Shown here piece after piece: positions 7,846-16,248 of a stretch of DNA of 64,000 nt. Position 1 is the first letter of the stretch, and every line of letters begins with the position of its first letter. The notes under the pieces are model-generated. The model saw only the letters and a list, made by a program, of their open reading frames with translations. It did not search any database and was not told where the DNA came from. Origin of the DNA: Actinomadura physcomitrii (GTDB lineage Bacteria; Actinomycetota; Actinomycetes; Streptosporangiales; Streptosporangiaceae); contig NZ_WBMS02000033.1 of NCBI RefSeq assembly GCF_008923205.2, positions 45,136 through 109,135 on the forward strand, given 5' to 3'. Made by a program: the position numbers and the translations under genes.

Positions 7846-8631
7846 TCACGTCTCGACCCAGCGGTCGCGCAGCGCCGCCAGCACGGCCACCGACACCGCG
7901 AGCAGCACCAGGCTCAGCACGATCGCGGCCTGCGGGTCGTCCTGCAGCGCGAGGTACACCGCGAGCGGCATCGTCTGCGTCCGGCCCGGGAAGTTGCCCG
8001 CGAAGGTGATCGTCGCGCCGAACTCGCCGAGGGCCCGCGCCCAGCACAGCACCGCGCCGGCCGCGACGCCCGGCGCCACCAGCGGCAGCGTGACCCGGCG
8101 GAAGATCGTCCAGCGGCCGGCGCCGAGGGTGGCGGCGGCCTCCTCGTAGCGCAGGTCGGCGGCGCGCAGCGCCCCCTCCACGCTGATCACCAGGAACGGC
8201 ATCGCGACGAACGTCTCGGCGAGCACCACCGCGGCGGTGGTGAACGGCAGCGTGATCCCGAACGCCGAGTCGAGCCACTCGCCGACCAGCCCGCGGCGGC
8301 CGAGCGCCAGCAGCAGCGCCACGCCGCCGACGACCGGCGGCAGCACCAGCGGCACCGTGACCAGCGCCCGGACGAGCCGCAGGCCGGGGAACGACGCCCG
8401 CGCCAGCACCCAGGCCAGCGGCACGCCGAGCAGCAGGCACACGCCGGTGCTGACCGTCGCGCTCAGCAGCGACAGCCGCAGCGCCTCCAGCACCTGGCCC
8501 TGGCCGAGCCGGGTGCCGAGGGTGGACCACGGCGCGCGGGCGAGCAGCCCGGCCAGCGGCAGCACCAGGAACGCCAGCCCGGCCAACGCGGGCAGCAGCA
8601 GGAACCAGGGCGGCCGGCCGGACCGGCTCAC
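7846..8631 (-). CDS. modB: Molybdate ABC transporter permease
   Basis: Membrane channel of the molybdate importer. GTG 8631 overlaps the modA stop (GTGA), giving 261 aa; the longer open frame upstream is a modA shadow. It starts with an Arg/Pro-rich cytoplasmic segment, then a first membrane span (FLLLPALAGLAFLVLPLAGLLA) and further hydrophobic segments. The EAA loop (YEEAAATLGAGRWTIFRRVTLPL) that contacts ModC is well preserved. It is translationally coupled to modA and lies 13 bp before modC. Confidence 0.92.
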   Translation of the reverse strand: MSRSGRPPWFLLLPALAGLAFLVLPLAGLLARAPWSTLGTRLGQGQVLEALRLSLLSATVSTGVCLLLGVPLAWVLARASFPGLRLVRALVTVPLVLPPVVGGVALLLALGRRGLVGEWLDSAFGITLPFTTAAVVLAETFVAMPFLVISVEGALRAADLRYEEAAATLGAGRWTIFRRVTLPLVAPGVAAGAVLCWARALGEFGATITFAGNFPGRTQTMPLAVYLALQDDPQAAIVLSLVLLAVSVAVLAALRDRWVET

Positions 8632-9416
8632 GGCGCCTCGAAGCCCGCCCCGGTGAGCACCGCCCGGCCCTGCGCCCCGAGGACGAGCTGGATGAACTGC
8701 TTGGCGAGCGCGTCCTGCGGAGCCTTCTTCACCTCGACGATCGGATAGTCGTTGACGGCCTTCGCCGACTCGGGGAACTCGATGGCCTTCACCTTGCCCG
8801 CCGCGGCCTTGGCGTCGGTGCGGTAGACGAGCCCGGCGTCGGCCTCGTCCAGGCTGACCTTGGTGAGCACGGCCTTGACGTCGCTCTCCTCGGACGCGGG
8901 CTCGACCTTGACGTTCGCCGCCGCGAGCGCCTTCTTCGCCGCCGCGCCGCACGGCACCTTCGGCGCGCAGAGCACGACCTTGAGCCCAGACCGCGACAGG
9001 TCCGCCAGCTTGGCGACCTTGCCGGAGTTCTTCGGCGGGACGGCGATGACCAGCCGGTTGCGGGTGAACACCTGCGGCGTCCCGTCGGCGTCCCCCGCGT
9101 CGGTGACGGTCTTCATCGTCGCCGGGCTGGCGGAGGCGAACACGTCCGCGGGGGCGCCCTGCGTGATGCCCTGCGCGAGGCTGTCGCTGCCGCCGAAGTT
9201 GAACCGGACCTTCACCCCCGGATGCGCGGACTCGAAGGTCTTGCCGAGCGCGGTGAACGTCTCGGTGAGCGAGGCCGCCGCGAACACGGTGAGGGTCTTG
9301 GACCCGCCGCCGCCCGAAGACTCGTCGTCGCCGGTGTCGCCGCAGCCCGCCGCCGCCAGCGCCGTCAGCACCGCCAGGGACACGGCGGGCACGGCCGCCG
9401 ATGTGCGCTTGAACAT
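8628..9416 (-). CDS. modA: Molybdate-binding lipoprotein
   Basis: Extracytoplasmic solute-binding protein delivering molybdate to ModBC. ATG 9416 is chosen over a TTG four codons upstream because GAGGAG precedes it at good spacing. The signal peptide ends in a lipobox (ALAAAGC), followed by a Gly/Ser linker. The mature part starts with LTVFAAASLTETF, the ligand-binding signature of the ModA family, and keeps the FGGSDSLAQGITQGAPADVFASA region. It is followed without a gap by modB. The gene is preceded by the HTH-TOBE regulator, whose stop lies 18 bp upstream. Confidence 0.94.
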   Translation of the reverse strand: MFKRTSAAVPAVSLAVLTALAAAGCGDTGDDESSGGGGSKTLTVFAAASLTETFTALGKTFESAHPGVKVRFNFGGSDSLAQGITQGAPADVFASASPATMKTVTDAGDADGTPQVFTRNRLVIAVPPKNSGKVAKLADLSRSGLKVVLCAPKVPCGAAAKKALAAANVKVEPASEESDVKAVLTKVSLDEADAGLVYRTDAKAAAGKVKAIEFPESAKAVNDYPIVEVKKAPQDALAKQFIQLVLGAQGRAVLTGAGFEAP

Positions 9417-9434
9417 GTCACTCCTCAAGGGGGT

Positions 9435-9842
9435 TCAGCCCGGGTCGGACACCTCGACGACGACGTTCGTCGACTTCACCACCGCCTCGGCGACGACGCC
9501 GACCCGCAGGCCGAGCTCGTCGGCCGCCTCGCGGCTCATCAGCGACACCAGCCGGAACGGGCCCGCCTGGATCTCCACCTGCGCCATCACGCCGTCGCGG
9601 ACGACCTCGGTGACGATCCCGCGCAGCCGGTTGCGCGCCGAGGAGAACCGCTCGCCCGGCTCGGGCGCCGCGCCGCCGCCCGCCTGGTCGCGCACGAAGG
9701 CGGCCAGCTCGGCGCCCGGCACCCGCCGGTGGCCGTGCTCGTCGCGCTCGGCCGGCAGCCGCCCGACGTCGACCCAGCGCCGGACGGTGTCGGCGCTGAC
9801 GCCGAGCAGCGCGGCCGCCTCACTGATCCTGAACGTCGTCAC
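9435..9842 (-). CDS. HTH plus molybdopterin-binding (TOBE) regulator of the mod operon
   Basis: 135 aa in two parts. Residues 1-55 are a MerR/excisionase-type helix-turn-helix (FRISEAAALLGVSADTVRRWVDVGRLP). Residues 65-131 are a Mop/TOBE molybdate-binding domain (SARNRLRGIVTEVV...GPFRLVSLMSREAADELGL). This layout is known beside actinobacterial mod genes and suggests a molybdate-responsive DNA-binding protein. It is the first gene of the operon. The GTG start has only a weak ribosome site and lies eight bases after a -10-like TACGAT, so the transcript may be nearly leaderless. That it represses or activates modABC is inference from position. Confidence 0.8.
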   Translation of the reverse strand: MTTFRISEAAALLGVSADTVRRWVDVGRLPAERDEHGHRRVPGAELAAFVRDQAGGGAAPEPGERFSSARNRLRGIVTEVVRDGVMAQVEIQAGPFRLVSLMSREAADELGLRVGVVAEAVVKSTNVVVEVSDPG

Positions 9843-10021
9843 GAGGGACGATCGTAGCCCTCGCAGATTCGACCTGCATCGCCGGATATGGCCAGATATT
9901 GCAAGCCCTTAGGCGTGTTGTCTCTGGTATCTGCCACGGCCGGGCCTCATCCGCCCCGGTTTCGGGAGAGCCGCGGCCGGGTGTCACCATCGACTCACAC
10001 CCCCGTCGCGAGGAGGACCCG

Positions 10022-11080
10022 GTGCCGCAGCCACGCCCGACGACCCTGGTCATCGAACGCCACGGGACCGCGAGCCTGCGGTCCCGCGCCGTCTCGGCGG
10101 GCATCCGCCGCTTCCTGCGCCCCCGGCTCGCCAAGGCCGCCGCGCTCCCGTTCGACGACCGCGCGCTGCGGCGCGCGGCGGCCCTCGACCGGCTCGCGGG
10201 CCGGGCCCCGGCGCCGCGCCGCGTCCGCACGGAGAAGGTCCGCTTCGACGGGTTCGGCGCGGAATGGGTGCGCGGGCCCGGCGCGTCGTCCGCCCGCGAC
10301 CGGGTGATCCTGTACCTGCACGGCGGCGGCTGGGTCTGCTGCGGCCTCAACACCCACCGCCGGATGGTCGCCTCGTTCAGCGCCGCCGCCGGCGTGCCCG
10401 CGCTGTCGGTCGACTACCGGATGATCCCCGCCGTCCCGTTCGAGCGGGAGGTCGAGGACTGCCTCACCGCCTACCGCTGGCTGCTGGACGACCGCGGCGT
10501 CGACCCCGCGAACATCGTCATCATGGGCGACTCGGCGGGCGGGCACCTCACCTTCGCCACCGCGCTGCGCGCCCGCGACGAGGGGCTGCCGATGCCGGCG
10601 GCGCTCGCCGCGCTGTCCCCGGTGCTCGACATGGACCTGACCGACAAGCTCGCGCACGCCAACATGGGCCTCGACCCGTCCGACCCGGGCGTGCTGCTGG
10701 AGAGGCTCGTCGAGACCTTCCTCGGCCACCTCGACCTCAAGGACCCGGCGGTCTCCCCCGTCCGCGCCGACCTCGCCGGGCTGCCGCCCGTCCTGCTGAC
10801 GGCGGGCTCCACCGAGCTGCTGTACTGCGACTCGGAGCTGATGGCGCGGCGGCTCGCCGAGGCGGGCGTGCCCGCGACCCTGCAGGTGTGGGACCGGCAG
10901 ATCCACGTCTTCCAGATGTTCGGCCCGCTGCTGCCCGAGTCCCGGGCGGCGGTCGCCGCGCTCGGCCGCTTCGTCCGCGACGCCCTCGACGGCCGCCTCG
11001 CCCCCGCCTTCCGCGACGCCGCCTCCCCCGGCGCCCCGCCCGCCCCGGAGAGCACCGCGGTTGACCTGAATCGCGGTTGA
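10022..11080 (+). CDS. Alpha/beta hydrolase of the hormone-sensitive-lipase family
   Basis: Probable short-chain carboxylesterase or lipase, cytosolic. GTG 10022 follows GAGGAGG at five bases; the open frame before it is not needed. Length is 352 aa. The family oxyanion motif HGGGW is in YLHGGGWVCCG, the nucleophile elbow is GDSAGG, the acid region is TAGSTELLYCDSEL, and a His appears in WDRQIHVFQMF, completing a plausible triad. The C-terminal 30 residues are Ala/Pro-rich. The natural substrate is unknown. The stop codon lies inside the SoxR box that serves the next gene. Confidence 0.85.
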   Translation: MPQPRPTTLVIERHGTASLRSRAVSAGIRRFLRPRLAKAAALPFDDRALRRAAALDRLAGRAPAPRRVRTEKVRFDGFGAEWVRGPGASSARDRVILYLHGGGWVCCGLNTHRRMVASFSAAAGVPALSVDYRMIPAVPFEREVEDCLTAYRWLLDDRGVDPANIVIMGDSAGGHLTFATALRARDEGLPMPAALAALSPVLDMDLTDKLAHANMGLDPSDPGVLLERLVETFLGHLDLKDPAVSPVRADLAGLPPVLLTAGSTELLYCDSELMARRLAEAGVPATLQVWDRQIHVFQMFGPLLPESRAAVAALGRFVRDALDGRLAPAFRDAASPGAPPAPESTAVDLNRG

Positions 11081-11091
11081 GGTCCTAGCGT
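11061..11091 (+). promoter_or_regulatory. Second SoxR box and promoter for the PPOX gene
   Basis: TTGACC (11061-11066), a 19-base spacer and TAGCGT (11086-11091) frame the dyad CCTGAA-N6-TTGAGG. The extended arms match in seven of eight positions, and the right arm is identical to that of the soxR box. The 19-bp spacer is the classical MerR-family spacing. The site overlaps the end of the upstream hydrolase gene. SoxR activation of the gene at 11129 is a strong inference. Confidence 0.7.
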
Positions 11092-11128
11092 CGGCTCCGG
11101 GAGCACCACTGACGATCGGAGAGCGACG

Positions 11129-11554
11129 ATGAGCGACCCTTTCACCCCTGCGGAGCGCGCGTACCTGGCCGGCCAGGAGCTCGGCCGGCTGTCCACGATC
11201 GGCCCGGACGGCGGCCCGCAGGTGCGGCCCGTCGGGTTCCGGCTGAACGACGACGGGACGATCGACATCGGCGGCCCGGACAACGCCGCCAGCCGCAAGT
11301 ACCGCAACGTCCTCGCGAACCCGCACGTGTCGTTCGTCGTGGACGACAAGACGGCGCCCGACGACCCGGACGCGGTGCGGCCCGGCTGGGGCCGCGGCGT
11401 GGAGATCCGCGGGACGGCGGAGCCGGTCAAGGGCGAGATGCACTTCGGCAAGGGCTTCTTCAGCGACGACCTGATCCGGATCCGCCCGGTGCGCGTGATC
11501 AGCTGGCACATCGACGCCGAACACCCGGAGCAGCACGCCCGCACCGTGGCCTGA
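11129..11554 (+). CDS. PPOX-class F420- or flavin-dependent oxidoreductase
   Basis: A 141-aa split-barrel protein of the pyridoxamine-phosphate-oxidase fold, subgroup annotated as PPOX-class F420-dependent. Visible segments are the LSTIGPDGGPQVRPVGFRL strand pair, ASRKYRNVLANPHVSFVVDD for cofactor phosphate binding, and the C-terminal barrel. ATG 11129 is preceded by GGAG. It has its own SoxR-type promoter, which fits a role in reducing quinones or other redox-active compounds. The exact substrate is unknown, and flavin versus F420 cannot be settled from sequence. Confidence 0.8.
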   Translation: MSDPFTPAERAYLAGQELGRLSTIGPDGGPQVRPVGFRLNDDGTIDIGGPDNAASRKYRNVLANPHVSFVVDDKTAPDDPDAVRPGWGRGVEIRGTAEPVKGEMHFGKGFFSDDLIRIRPVRVISWHIDAEHPEQHARTVA

Positions 11555-11629
11555 AAGGGCGGTGTGGAGGCGGGCACCGCGGGTAAAGGGGGCGCAAACA
11601 GACACGTCGCCCGGTCAGGAGGATCGATC

Positions 11630-12337
11630 ATGACTGGGACCATGCGAGTACCGCGCAGCAGGGGCGGGTTCAGCGGGGTCCTGCTGGTGCTGCTGGGCCT
11701 GTGGGGCGGCCTGCTCCCCTTCGCCGGCCCGTACTTCGACTTCGGGTTCGCCCCCGACGACACCTGGGTCTACAACACCGACCGGCTCGAGCTCAGCATC
11801 GCCCCCGCGGCCGCCACCGTGCTGGGCGGGCTGATCGTGCTGTTCAGCGCGCACCGCGCGGTCGCGATCCTCGGCGCGTGGCTGGGCGTCCTCGGCGGCG
11901 CCTGGTTCGTGGTGGGCGGGCCGCTCGCCACGCTGTGGGACGTGCCGGGCGCCGGCGCGCCGCTCGGCACCGGCGACGGCCGGCACCTCGCCGAGCAGCT
12001 GTCCGGCTTCGCCGGGCTCGGCGCCGTCATCGTGTTCCTCGCCGCGCTCGCCCTCGGCCGGTTCGCGGTGGTCGGGGTCCGCGAGACGGTGCCGCCGGAC
12101 GAGCCGGGCCGGGAGCCCTCCGGCACCACGCAGCCGCTGGTGTTCGGACGCTACGCGCGCGAGAACGCCGGGCCGGGGCAGCCCGCCGAGCCCGGCCCGC
12201 CGGGGGCGCCTCGGCCGCCGGGCGACCAGCGGGTCGCAGGCGATCAGCGGGTCGCAGGCGATCAGCGGGTCGCAGGCGATCAGCGGGTCGCGGGCGATCA
12301 GCGGGTCGCGGGCGAGCAGGGCGGCGGCGAACGGTAG
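11630..12337 (+). CDS. Multi-pass membrane protein with a GDQRVA repeat tail, unknown function
   Basis: I do not recognise a family. ATG 11630 follows AGGAGG. The 235-aa protein has about four hydrophobic segments (residues about 15-35, 55-75, 80-105, 125-145). A hydrophilic C-terminal tail rich in Pro/Gly contains GDQRVA repeated five times in tandem, then GEQGGGER. The tail is predicted to be cytoplasmic or disordered. The repeat is perfect at protein level and nearly so in DNA, so it is probably a recent slippage expansion. Neighbours give no functional clue. Confidence 0.65.
   Translation: MTGTMRVPRSRGGFSGVLLVLLGLWGGLLPFAGPYFDFGFAPDDTWVYNTDRLELSIAPAAATVLGGLIVLFSAHRAVAILGAWLGVLGGAWFVVGGPLATLWDVPGAGAPLGTGDGRHLAEQLSGFAGLGAVIVFLAALALGRFAVVGVRETVPPDEPGREPSGTTQPLVFGRYARENAGPGQPAEPGPPGAPRPPGDQRVAGDQRVAGDQRVAGDQRVAGDQRVAGEQGGGER
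12221..12310 (+). repeat. Five tandem 18-bp repeats inside a coding tail
   Basis: Five consecutive copies of an 18-bp unit (GGCGAYCAGCGGGTCGCR) encode GDQRVA. Copies differ only at base 6 and the last base, and a truncated sixth copy follows. The length is a multiple of three, so copy-number change keeps the frame. Confidence 0.9.
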
Positions 12338-12404
12338 CGGCACGGTCGGCGCCGGGTCCGCGGGCGTGGTCCCGCGCGGATCCGGCGGCGCCCCGGGACG
12401 CCTC

Positions 12405-12608
12405 TCAGCGGTGCCGGCTGCGCATGTTCCGCACGGACTTGGTCGTCTCGTAGCTGCCCTTCTCCTCGTCCAGCTTCACGTCGTCGCGGTCGGTGAACAT
12501 CGCGGCGAACCCGACGAGCAGGCCGACGCCGCCGATCCACGGCTCGCGCCAGACGAAGCCGGCCGCCACGCAGGCGACCGCAACGGCAATGAGCAGCAAG
12601 AGCTTCAC
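12405..12608 (-). CDS. Small membrane protein
   Basis: 67 aa from GTG 12608, preceded by GAGGGG. Two short hydrophobic helices (LLLLIAVAVACVAAGFVW and IGGVGLLVGFAAMF) are followed by a charged C-terminal half (TDRDDVKLDEEKGSYETTKSVRN). The layout is a small hairpin membrane protein with a cytoplasmic tail. No family is recognised. It is convergent with the repeat-tail membrane protein and has its own upstream region before the der terminator. Confidence 0.6.
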   Translation of the reverse strand: MKLLLLIAVAVACVAAGFVWREPWIGGVGLLVGFAAMFTDRDDVKLDEEKGSYETTKSVRNMRSRHR

Positions 12609-12736
12609 GTCGCACCCCTCGACCGCGCCATGAACGTCCGGGAGAACCGCTCACCCAGACTAGAACACGCTTTCGTTGCGGAATCAACGAGTAATGGAAG
12701 ACTTACCCGCACCCCGCAGGATGCATCCTGACATGC

Positions 12737-12772
12737 CGCGGCCCGCCGGGGAAAGATCCTCGGCGGGCCGCG
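12737..12772 (-). terminator. Terminator of the tyrA-cmk-der block
   Basis: A 12-bp GC stem (CGCGGCCCGCCG pairing with CGGCGGGCCGCG) and a 12-nt loop, 15 bases downstream of the der stop. No U-tract. Confidence 0.65.
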
Positions 12773-12787
12773 CGGCGGGAAAACCGG

Positions 12788-14179
12788 CTACTTGCGCGCC
12801 TTGCCGCGCTTCTCGCGGATCTTCATCGCGATGTCCAGCGGCGTCCCGGCGAACCCGAACTCCTCGCGCAGCCGGCGCTCGATGAACCGCCGGTACCCCT
12901 CCTCCAGGAACCCGGACGTGAACAGCACGAACCGCGGCGGCCGCACCCCCGCCTGCGTCGCGAACAGCACCCGCGGCTGCTTGCCGCCGCGCACCGGATG
13001 GGGATGCGAGTTCACCAGGTCGGCGAAGAACTGGTTCAGCTTCGACGTCGGGACGCGGGTGTTCCAGCCGTCCAGCGCCGTGTCGATCGCCGGGACGAAC
13101 CGGTCCATGTGCCGGCCCGTCTTCGCCGAGATGTTCACCCGCGGCGCCCACCGCGCGTTGTGCAGCTGCCGGTCGATCTCGCGCTCCAGGTAGTGGCGGC
13201 GCTCCTCGTCCAGCAGGTCCCACTTGTTGTACGCGATGACCAGCGCCCGGCCCGAGTCGATCACCATCGAGACGATCCGCAGGTCCTGCTCGGCGAGCGG
13301 CTCGTCCGCGTCCACCAGCACCACCGCGACCTCGGCGCGCTCCAGCGCCGACTGCGTGCGCAGCGTCGCGTAGAAGTCGGCGCCCTGGTTCTCCCGGTGC
13401 CGCCGCCGGATCCCCGCCGTGTCGATGAACCGGAACGTCCGGCCGCCCAGCTCGATCAGCTCGTCGACCGGGTCGCGGGTCGTGCCCGCCACCGCGTCCA
13501 CCACCGCCCGGTTCTCCCCCGCCAGCCGGTTCAGCAGGCTCGACTTGCCGACGTTCGGCCGGCCCAGCAGCGCGATCCGGGTCGGCCCGCCCTGCTCCCC
13601 GAACGTCTCGCGCGGCGCCGGCGCCGGCAGCGCCTCCAGCACCGCGTCCAGCAGGTCCCCGCTGCCACGGCCGTGCAGCGCCGACACCGGATGCGGCTCC
13701 CCGATGCCGAGCGACCACAGCATCGCCGCGTCCGCCTCGGTGCCCGCGTCGTCGACCTTGTTGGCCACCAGCACCACCGGCTTGCCGGACCGGCGCAGGA
13801 TCTCCACCACGGCCTCGTCGACGTCCGTCGCGCCCACCGTCGCGTCCACCACGAACATCACCACGTCGGCCAGGTCCACCGCGAGGCGCGCCTGCTCGGC
13901 GATCGCGGCGGCCAGCCCGGCCGCGTCCGGCAGCCAGCCGCCGGTGTCGACGACGGTGAACCGCCGCCCCGACCACGTCGCGTCGTAGGCGACGCGGTCC
14001 CGGGTGACCCCCGGCACGTCCTCCACGACGGCCTCGCGGCGCCCCAGGATCCGGTTCACCAGCGTCGACTTGCCGACGTTGGGCCGCCCCACCACCGCCA
14101 CCACCGGCGCCGGGCCGGCGTCGGCGGCGACGTCCTCGACGACGTCCGCGGTCTCGATCTCGTAATCGCTCACAGTCAT
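12788..14179 (-). CDS. der: Ribosome-associated GTPase Der (EngA)
   Basis: Essential double-GTPase of 50S subunit assembly. Both G domains are intact. Domain 1 has GRPNVGKST, the switch region GVTRDRVAYD, DTGG and NKVD. Domain 2 has GRPNVGKSS, GTTRDPVDEL, DTAG and NKWD. A KH-like domain completes the C terminus. The start is uncertain. ATG 14179 is given; a GTG at 14212 overlapping the cmk stop (GTGA) and a GTG at 14173 are equally possible. Actinobacterial Der proteins often carry an acidic N-terminal extension like the one here. It is coupled to, or closely follows, cmk. Confidence 0.95.
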   Translation of the reverse strand: MTVSDYEIETADVVEDVAADAGPAPVVAVVGRPNVGKSTLVNRILGRREAVVEDVPGVTRDRVAYDATWSGRRFTVVDTGGWLPDAAGLAAAIAEQARLAVDLADVVMFVVDATVGATDVDEAVVEILRRSGKPVVLVANKVDDAGTEADAAMLWSLGIGEPHPVSALHGRGSGDLLDAVLEALPAPAPRETFGEQGGPTRIALLGRPNVGKSSLLNRLAGENRAVVDAVAGTTRDPVDELIELGGRTFRFIDTAGIRRRHRENQGADFYATLRTQSALERAEVAVVLVDADEPLAEQDLRIVSMVIDSGRALVIAYNKWDLLDEERRHYLEREIDRQLHNARWAPRVNISAKTGRHMDRFVPAIDTALDGWNTRVPTSKLNQFFADLVNSHPHPVRGGKQPRVLFATQAGVRPPRFVLFTSGFLEEGYRRFIERRLREEFGFAGTPLDIAMKIREKRGKARK

Positions 14180-14208
14180 ATCCCCACAGGGGCCGTCAGG
14201 CCGCCCGC

Positions 14209-14871
14209 TCACTCATGCTCTTTGGCGAGGCGGACGACCGCCTCGATGACCTCGGCGAGGCCCAGCTCCGTCGAGTCGATCTCGTGCGCGTCCGCCGCCT
14301 TCGCCAGCGGCGACGCCTTCCGGGTGGAGTCCAGCCGGTCGCGGCGCGCCTGCTCGGCCCGCGTCACCGTCACCGACGCGCCCGGGTCCGCCGCGAGGTC
14401 CTTCGCGCGGCGGGCCGCCCGCACCTCCTCGCTGGCGGTCAGGTACACCTTGACCGGCGCGTCCGGCGCGACGACCGTGCCGATGTCGCGGCCCTCCACC
14501 ACGATGCCCCCGCCCGAAATGATCTCACGCTGCAGCGCCACCAGCCGCGCCCGGACGGCCGGGACCGCGCTGACCGCGCTGACCGCGTTCGTCACCTCGC
14601 GGGTGCGGATCGGCTCCGACACGTCCTGCCCGTCCACGCTGATCGACGGGGCGTCAGGATCGGTGCCCGACTCGAGCACCGGGTCCTGCGCGCGGGCCGC
14701 GACCGCGTCCGCGTCCTCCACCGGGACGCCGTTGCGCAGCATCCACCACGTCATCGCGCGGTACATCGCGCCGGTGTCGAGGTAGCGCAGGCCGAGCGCG
14801 CGGGCGACGCCCTTGGACGCGCTGGACTTGCCCGAACCGGAGGGTCCGTCCATGGCGATGACGAGCGGCAC
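14209..14871 (-). CDS. cmk: (d)CMP kinase
   Basis: Phosphorylates CMP/dCMP using ATP. GTG 14871 follows GGGAGC and gives 220 aa, the normal length; the larger open frame is a tyrA shadow. The P-loop GPSGSGKSS lies near the N terminus, followed by LDTGAMYRAMTW, the NMP-binding insert with IRTREVTNAVSAVSAVPAVR, and EGRDIGTVVAPDAPVKVYLTAS. The lid R-R motif (ARRAKDL, ARRDRLDS) is present. It lies between tyrA (158-bp gap) and der, the usual actinobacterial order. Confidence 0.94.
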   Translation of the reverse strand: MPLVIAMDGPSGSGKSSASKGVARALGLRYLDTGAMYRAMTWWMLRNGVPVEDADAVAARAQDPVLESGTDPDAPSISVDGQDVSEPIRTREVTNAVSAVSAVPAVRARLVALQREIISGGGIVVEGRDIGTVVAPDAPVKVYLTASEEVRAARRAKDLAADPGASVTVTRAEQARRDRLDSTRKASPLAKAADAHEIDSTELGLAEVIEAVVRLAKEHE

Positions 14872-15029
14872 GATCGCTCCCTTTCGTCGGCATCGAAGCG
14901 CCCGCCGGCACGGGCGGGCGGCGGGCGGGGCGGGCGGCGGAACGCGAGCGTCTCCCTCGCGGGCCCGGCGCTTCAGGCTACCGGCCCGCGCCCACCACCG
15001 CGGCCCGCCGCGGGTTCGCAGGCCCCCGG

Positions 15030-16130
15030 TTACCGGCCGGGGACCGACCAGCCGCGCGAGCGCAGCTCGGCGGCGAGCCGGTCCGCCGCCTCCGGCACCA
15101 CCGCCAGCTCCAGCACGCCCAGCGGGCGGCCCGGCGAATGCTCGATCGCCACGTCCTCGATGTTCACCCCGGCGACCCCCGCCGCCTGGAAGATCATCGC
15201 CAGCTCCCCCGGCCGGTCCGGGATGACCACCTGCACCGTCGCGTACGCCGACTGGCCGCCGCCGTGCTTGCCCGGGATCCGGGACCGGCCCGCGTTCCCG
15301 CGCAGCAGCAGGTCCGCGACGTGCGCCGCCGCGCCCTCGCTGCCGTCGCGCAGCAGCGACGCCGCGACCGCCAGGTCCGTCGCGACCGCCTCCAGCACGT
15401 CCGCGACCGGCTCGGCGTTCGCCGACAGGATCCCGATCCACAGCCGCGGGTCGCTCGCCGCGATCCGCGTCACGTCCCGGACGCCCTGCCCCGCCAGGCC
15501 CAGCGCCGTCTCGTCGGCGCCCGTCAACCGCGCCGCCACCGCCGCCGACACCACGTGCGGGCCGTGCGACACCAGCGCCACCGCCCGGTCGTGGTCCGCG
15601 GCGTCCACCTCCACCGGCGTCGCGCCGCACGCCTTCGCCAGCGCCGTCACCTTCGCGCGGGTCTCCGGCGCCGCCTCCGGCGTCGCGCACAGGGCCCACG
15701 GGCGGCCGAGGAACAGGTCCGGACGCGCCGCGCCCGGCCCCGACCGCTCGCTGCCCGCGAGGGGGTGCCCCGCGACGAACGTCGACAGGTCGCAGCCCAG
15801 CTCCGCCGCCTGCGCCAGCGGCAGCGCCTTCACGCTCGCCACGTCGGTGTACGCGGTCGCCAGGCCGCGCTTCTGCGCGTCCAGCAGCGTCACCGCGACC
15901 GCCGCGGGCGGCACCGCCAGCACCGCCAGGTCCGCGGGCTCCGCGGACGCGCCGTCCGGCAGCGCCTCCCCCGCGCCCAGCTCCACCGCCAGCGCGAGCG
16001 CCGCCGCGTCCCGGTCGGTCAGCAGCACCCGCGCGCCGCGCTCGCGCATCGCCAGCGCGATCGACGTGCCGATCAAGCCCGTCCCGACCACGACGATGCG
16101 GCCCACCACGTCCTCGTCCACGCCCGTCAC
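15030..16130 (-). CDS. tyrA: Prephenate dehydrogenase with C-terminal ACT domain
   Basis: NAD-dependent enzyme of tyrosine biosynthesis. 366 aa from GTG 16130. The dinucleotide fold GRIVVVGTGLIGTSIALAM is at residues 10-28. The substrate segment GHPLAGSERSGPGAARPDLF and the His-containing SHGPHVVSAAVAARL fit the family. The C-terminal 75 residues (ATVQVVIPDRPGELAMIFQAAGVAGVNIEDV) form an ACT domain, which commonly mediates feedback by tyrosine. The chorismate mutase gene lies just upstream, so consecutive pathway steps are adjacent. A 37-bp tandem duplication separates the two genes. Confidence 0.93.
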   Translation of the reverse strand: MTGVDEDVVGRIVVVGTGLIGTSIALAMRERGARVLLTDRDAAALALAVELGAGEALPDGASAEPADLAVLAVPPAAVAVTLLDAQKRGLATAYTDVASVKALPLAQAAELGCDLSTFVAGHPLAGSERSGPGAARPDLFLGRPWALCATPEAAPETRAKVTALAKACGATPVEVDAADHDRAVALVSHGPHVVSAAVAARLTGADETALGLAGQGVRDVTRIAASDPRLWIGILSANAEPVADVLEAVATDLAVAASLLRDGSEGAAAHVADLLLRGNAGRSRIPGKHGGGQSAYATVQVVIPDRPGELAMIFQAAGVAGVNIEDVAIEHSPGRPLGVLELAVVPEAADRLAAELRSRGWSVPGR

Positions 16131-16174
16131 CCTACTGCGCCCCGTCCGCCCAATCCGCGCGATCCGCGCCGGCC

Positions 16175-16248
16175 CATGCCTCGCTACGGTCGGGCGCTAC
16201 TGCGCGATGTCCATGCCTCGCTACGCTCGGGCGCTACTGCGCGATGTC
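16175..16248. repeat. 37-bp tandem duplication at the 3' end of aroH
   Basis: Two head-to-tail copies (16175-16211 and 16212-16248) differ at one base. The right copy contains the last codons and stop of aroH; the left copy is therefore a duplicate of the aroH terminus, outside the gene. It has no coding role that I can see. Confidence 0.85.

Noticed and set aside
12221..12310. Second regular array as a CRISPR or iteron origin
   Set aside because: No spacers, in-frame coding repeat, and no replication genes nearby.
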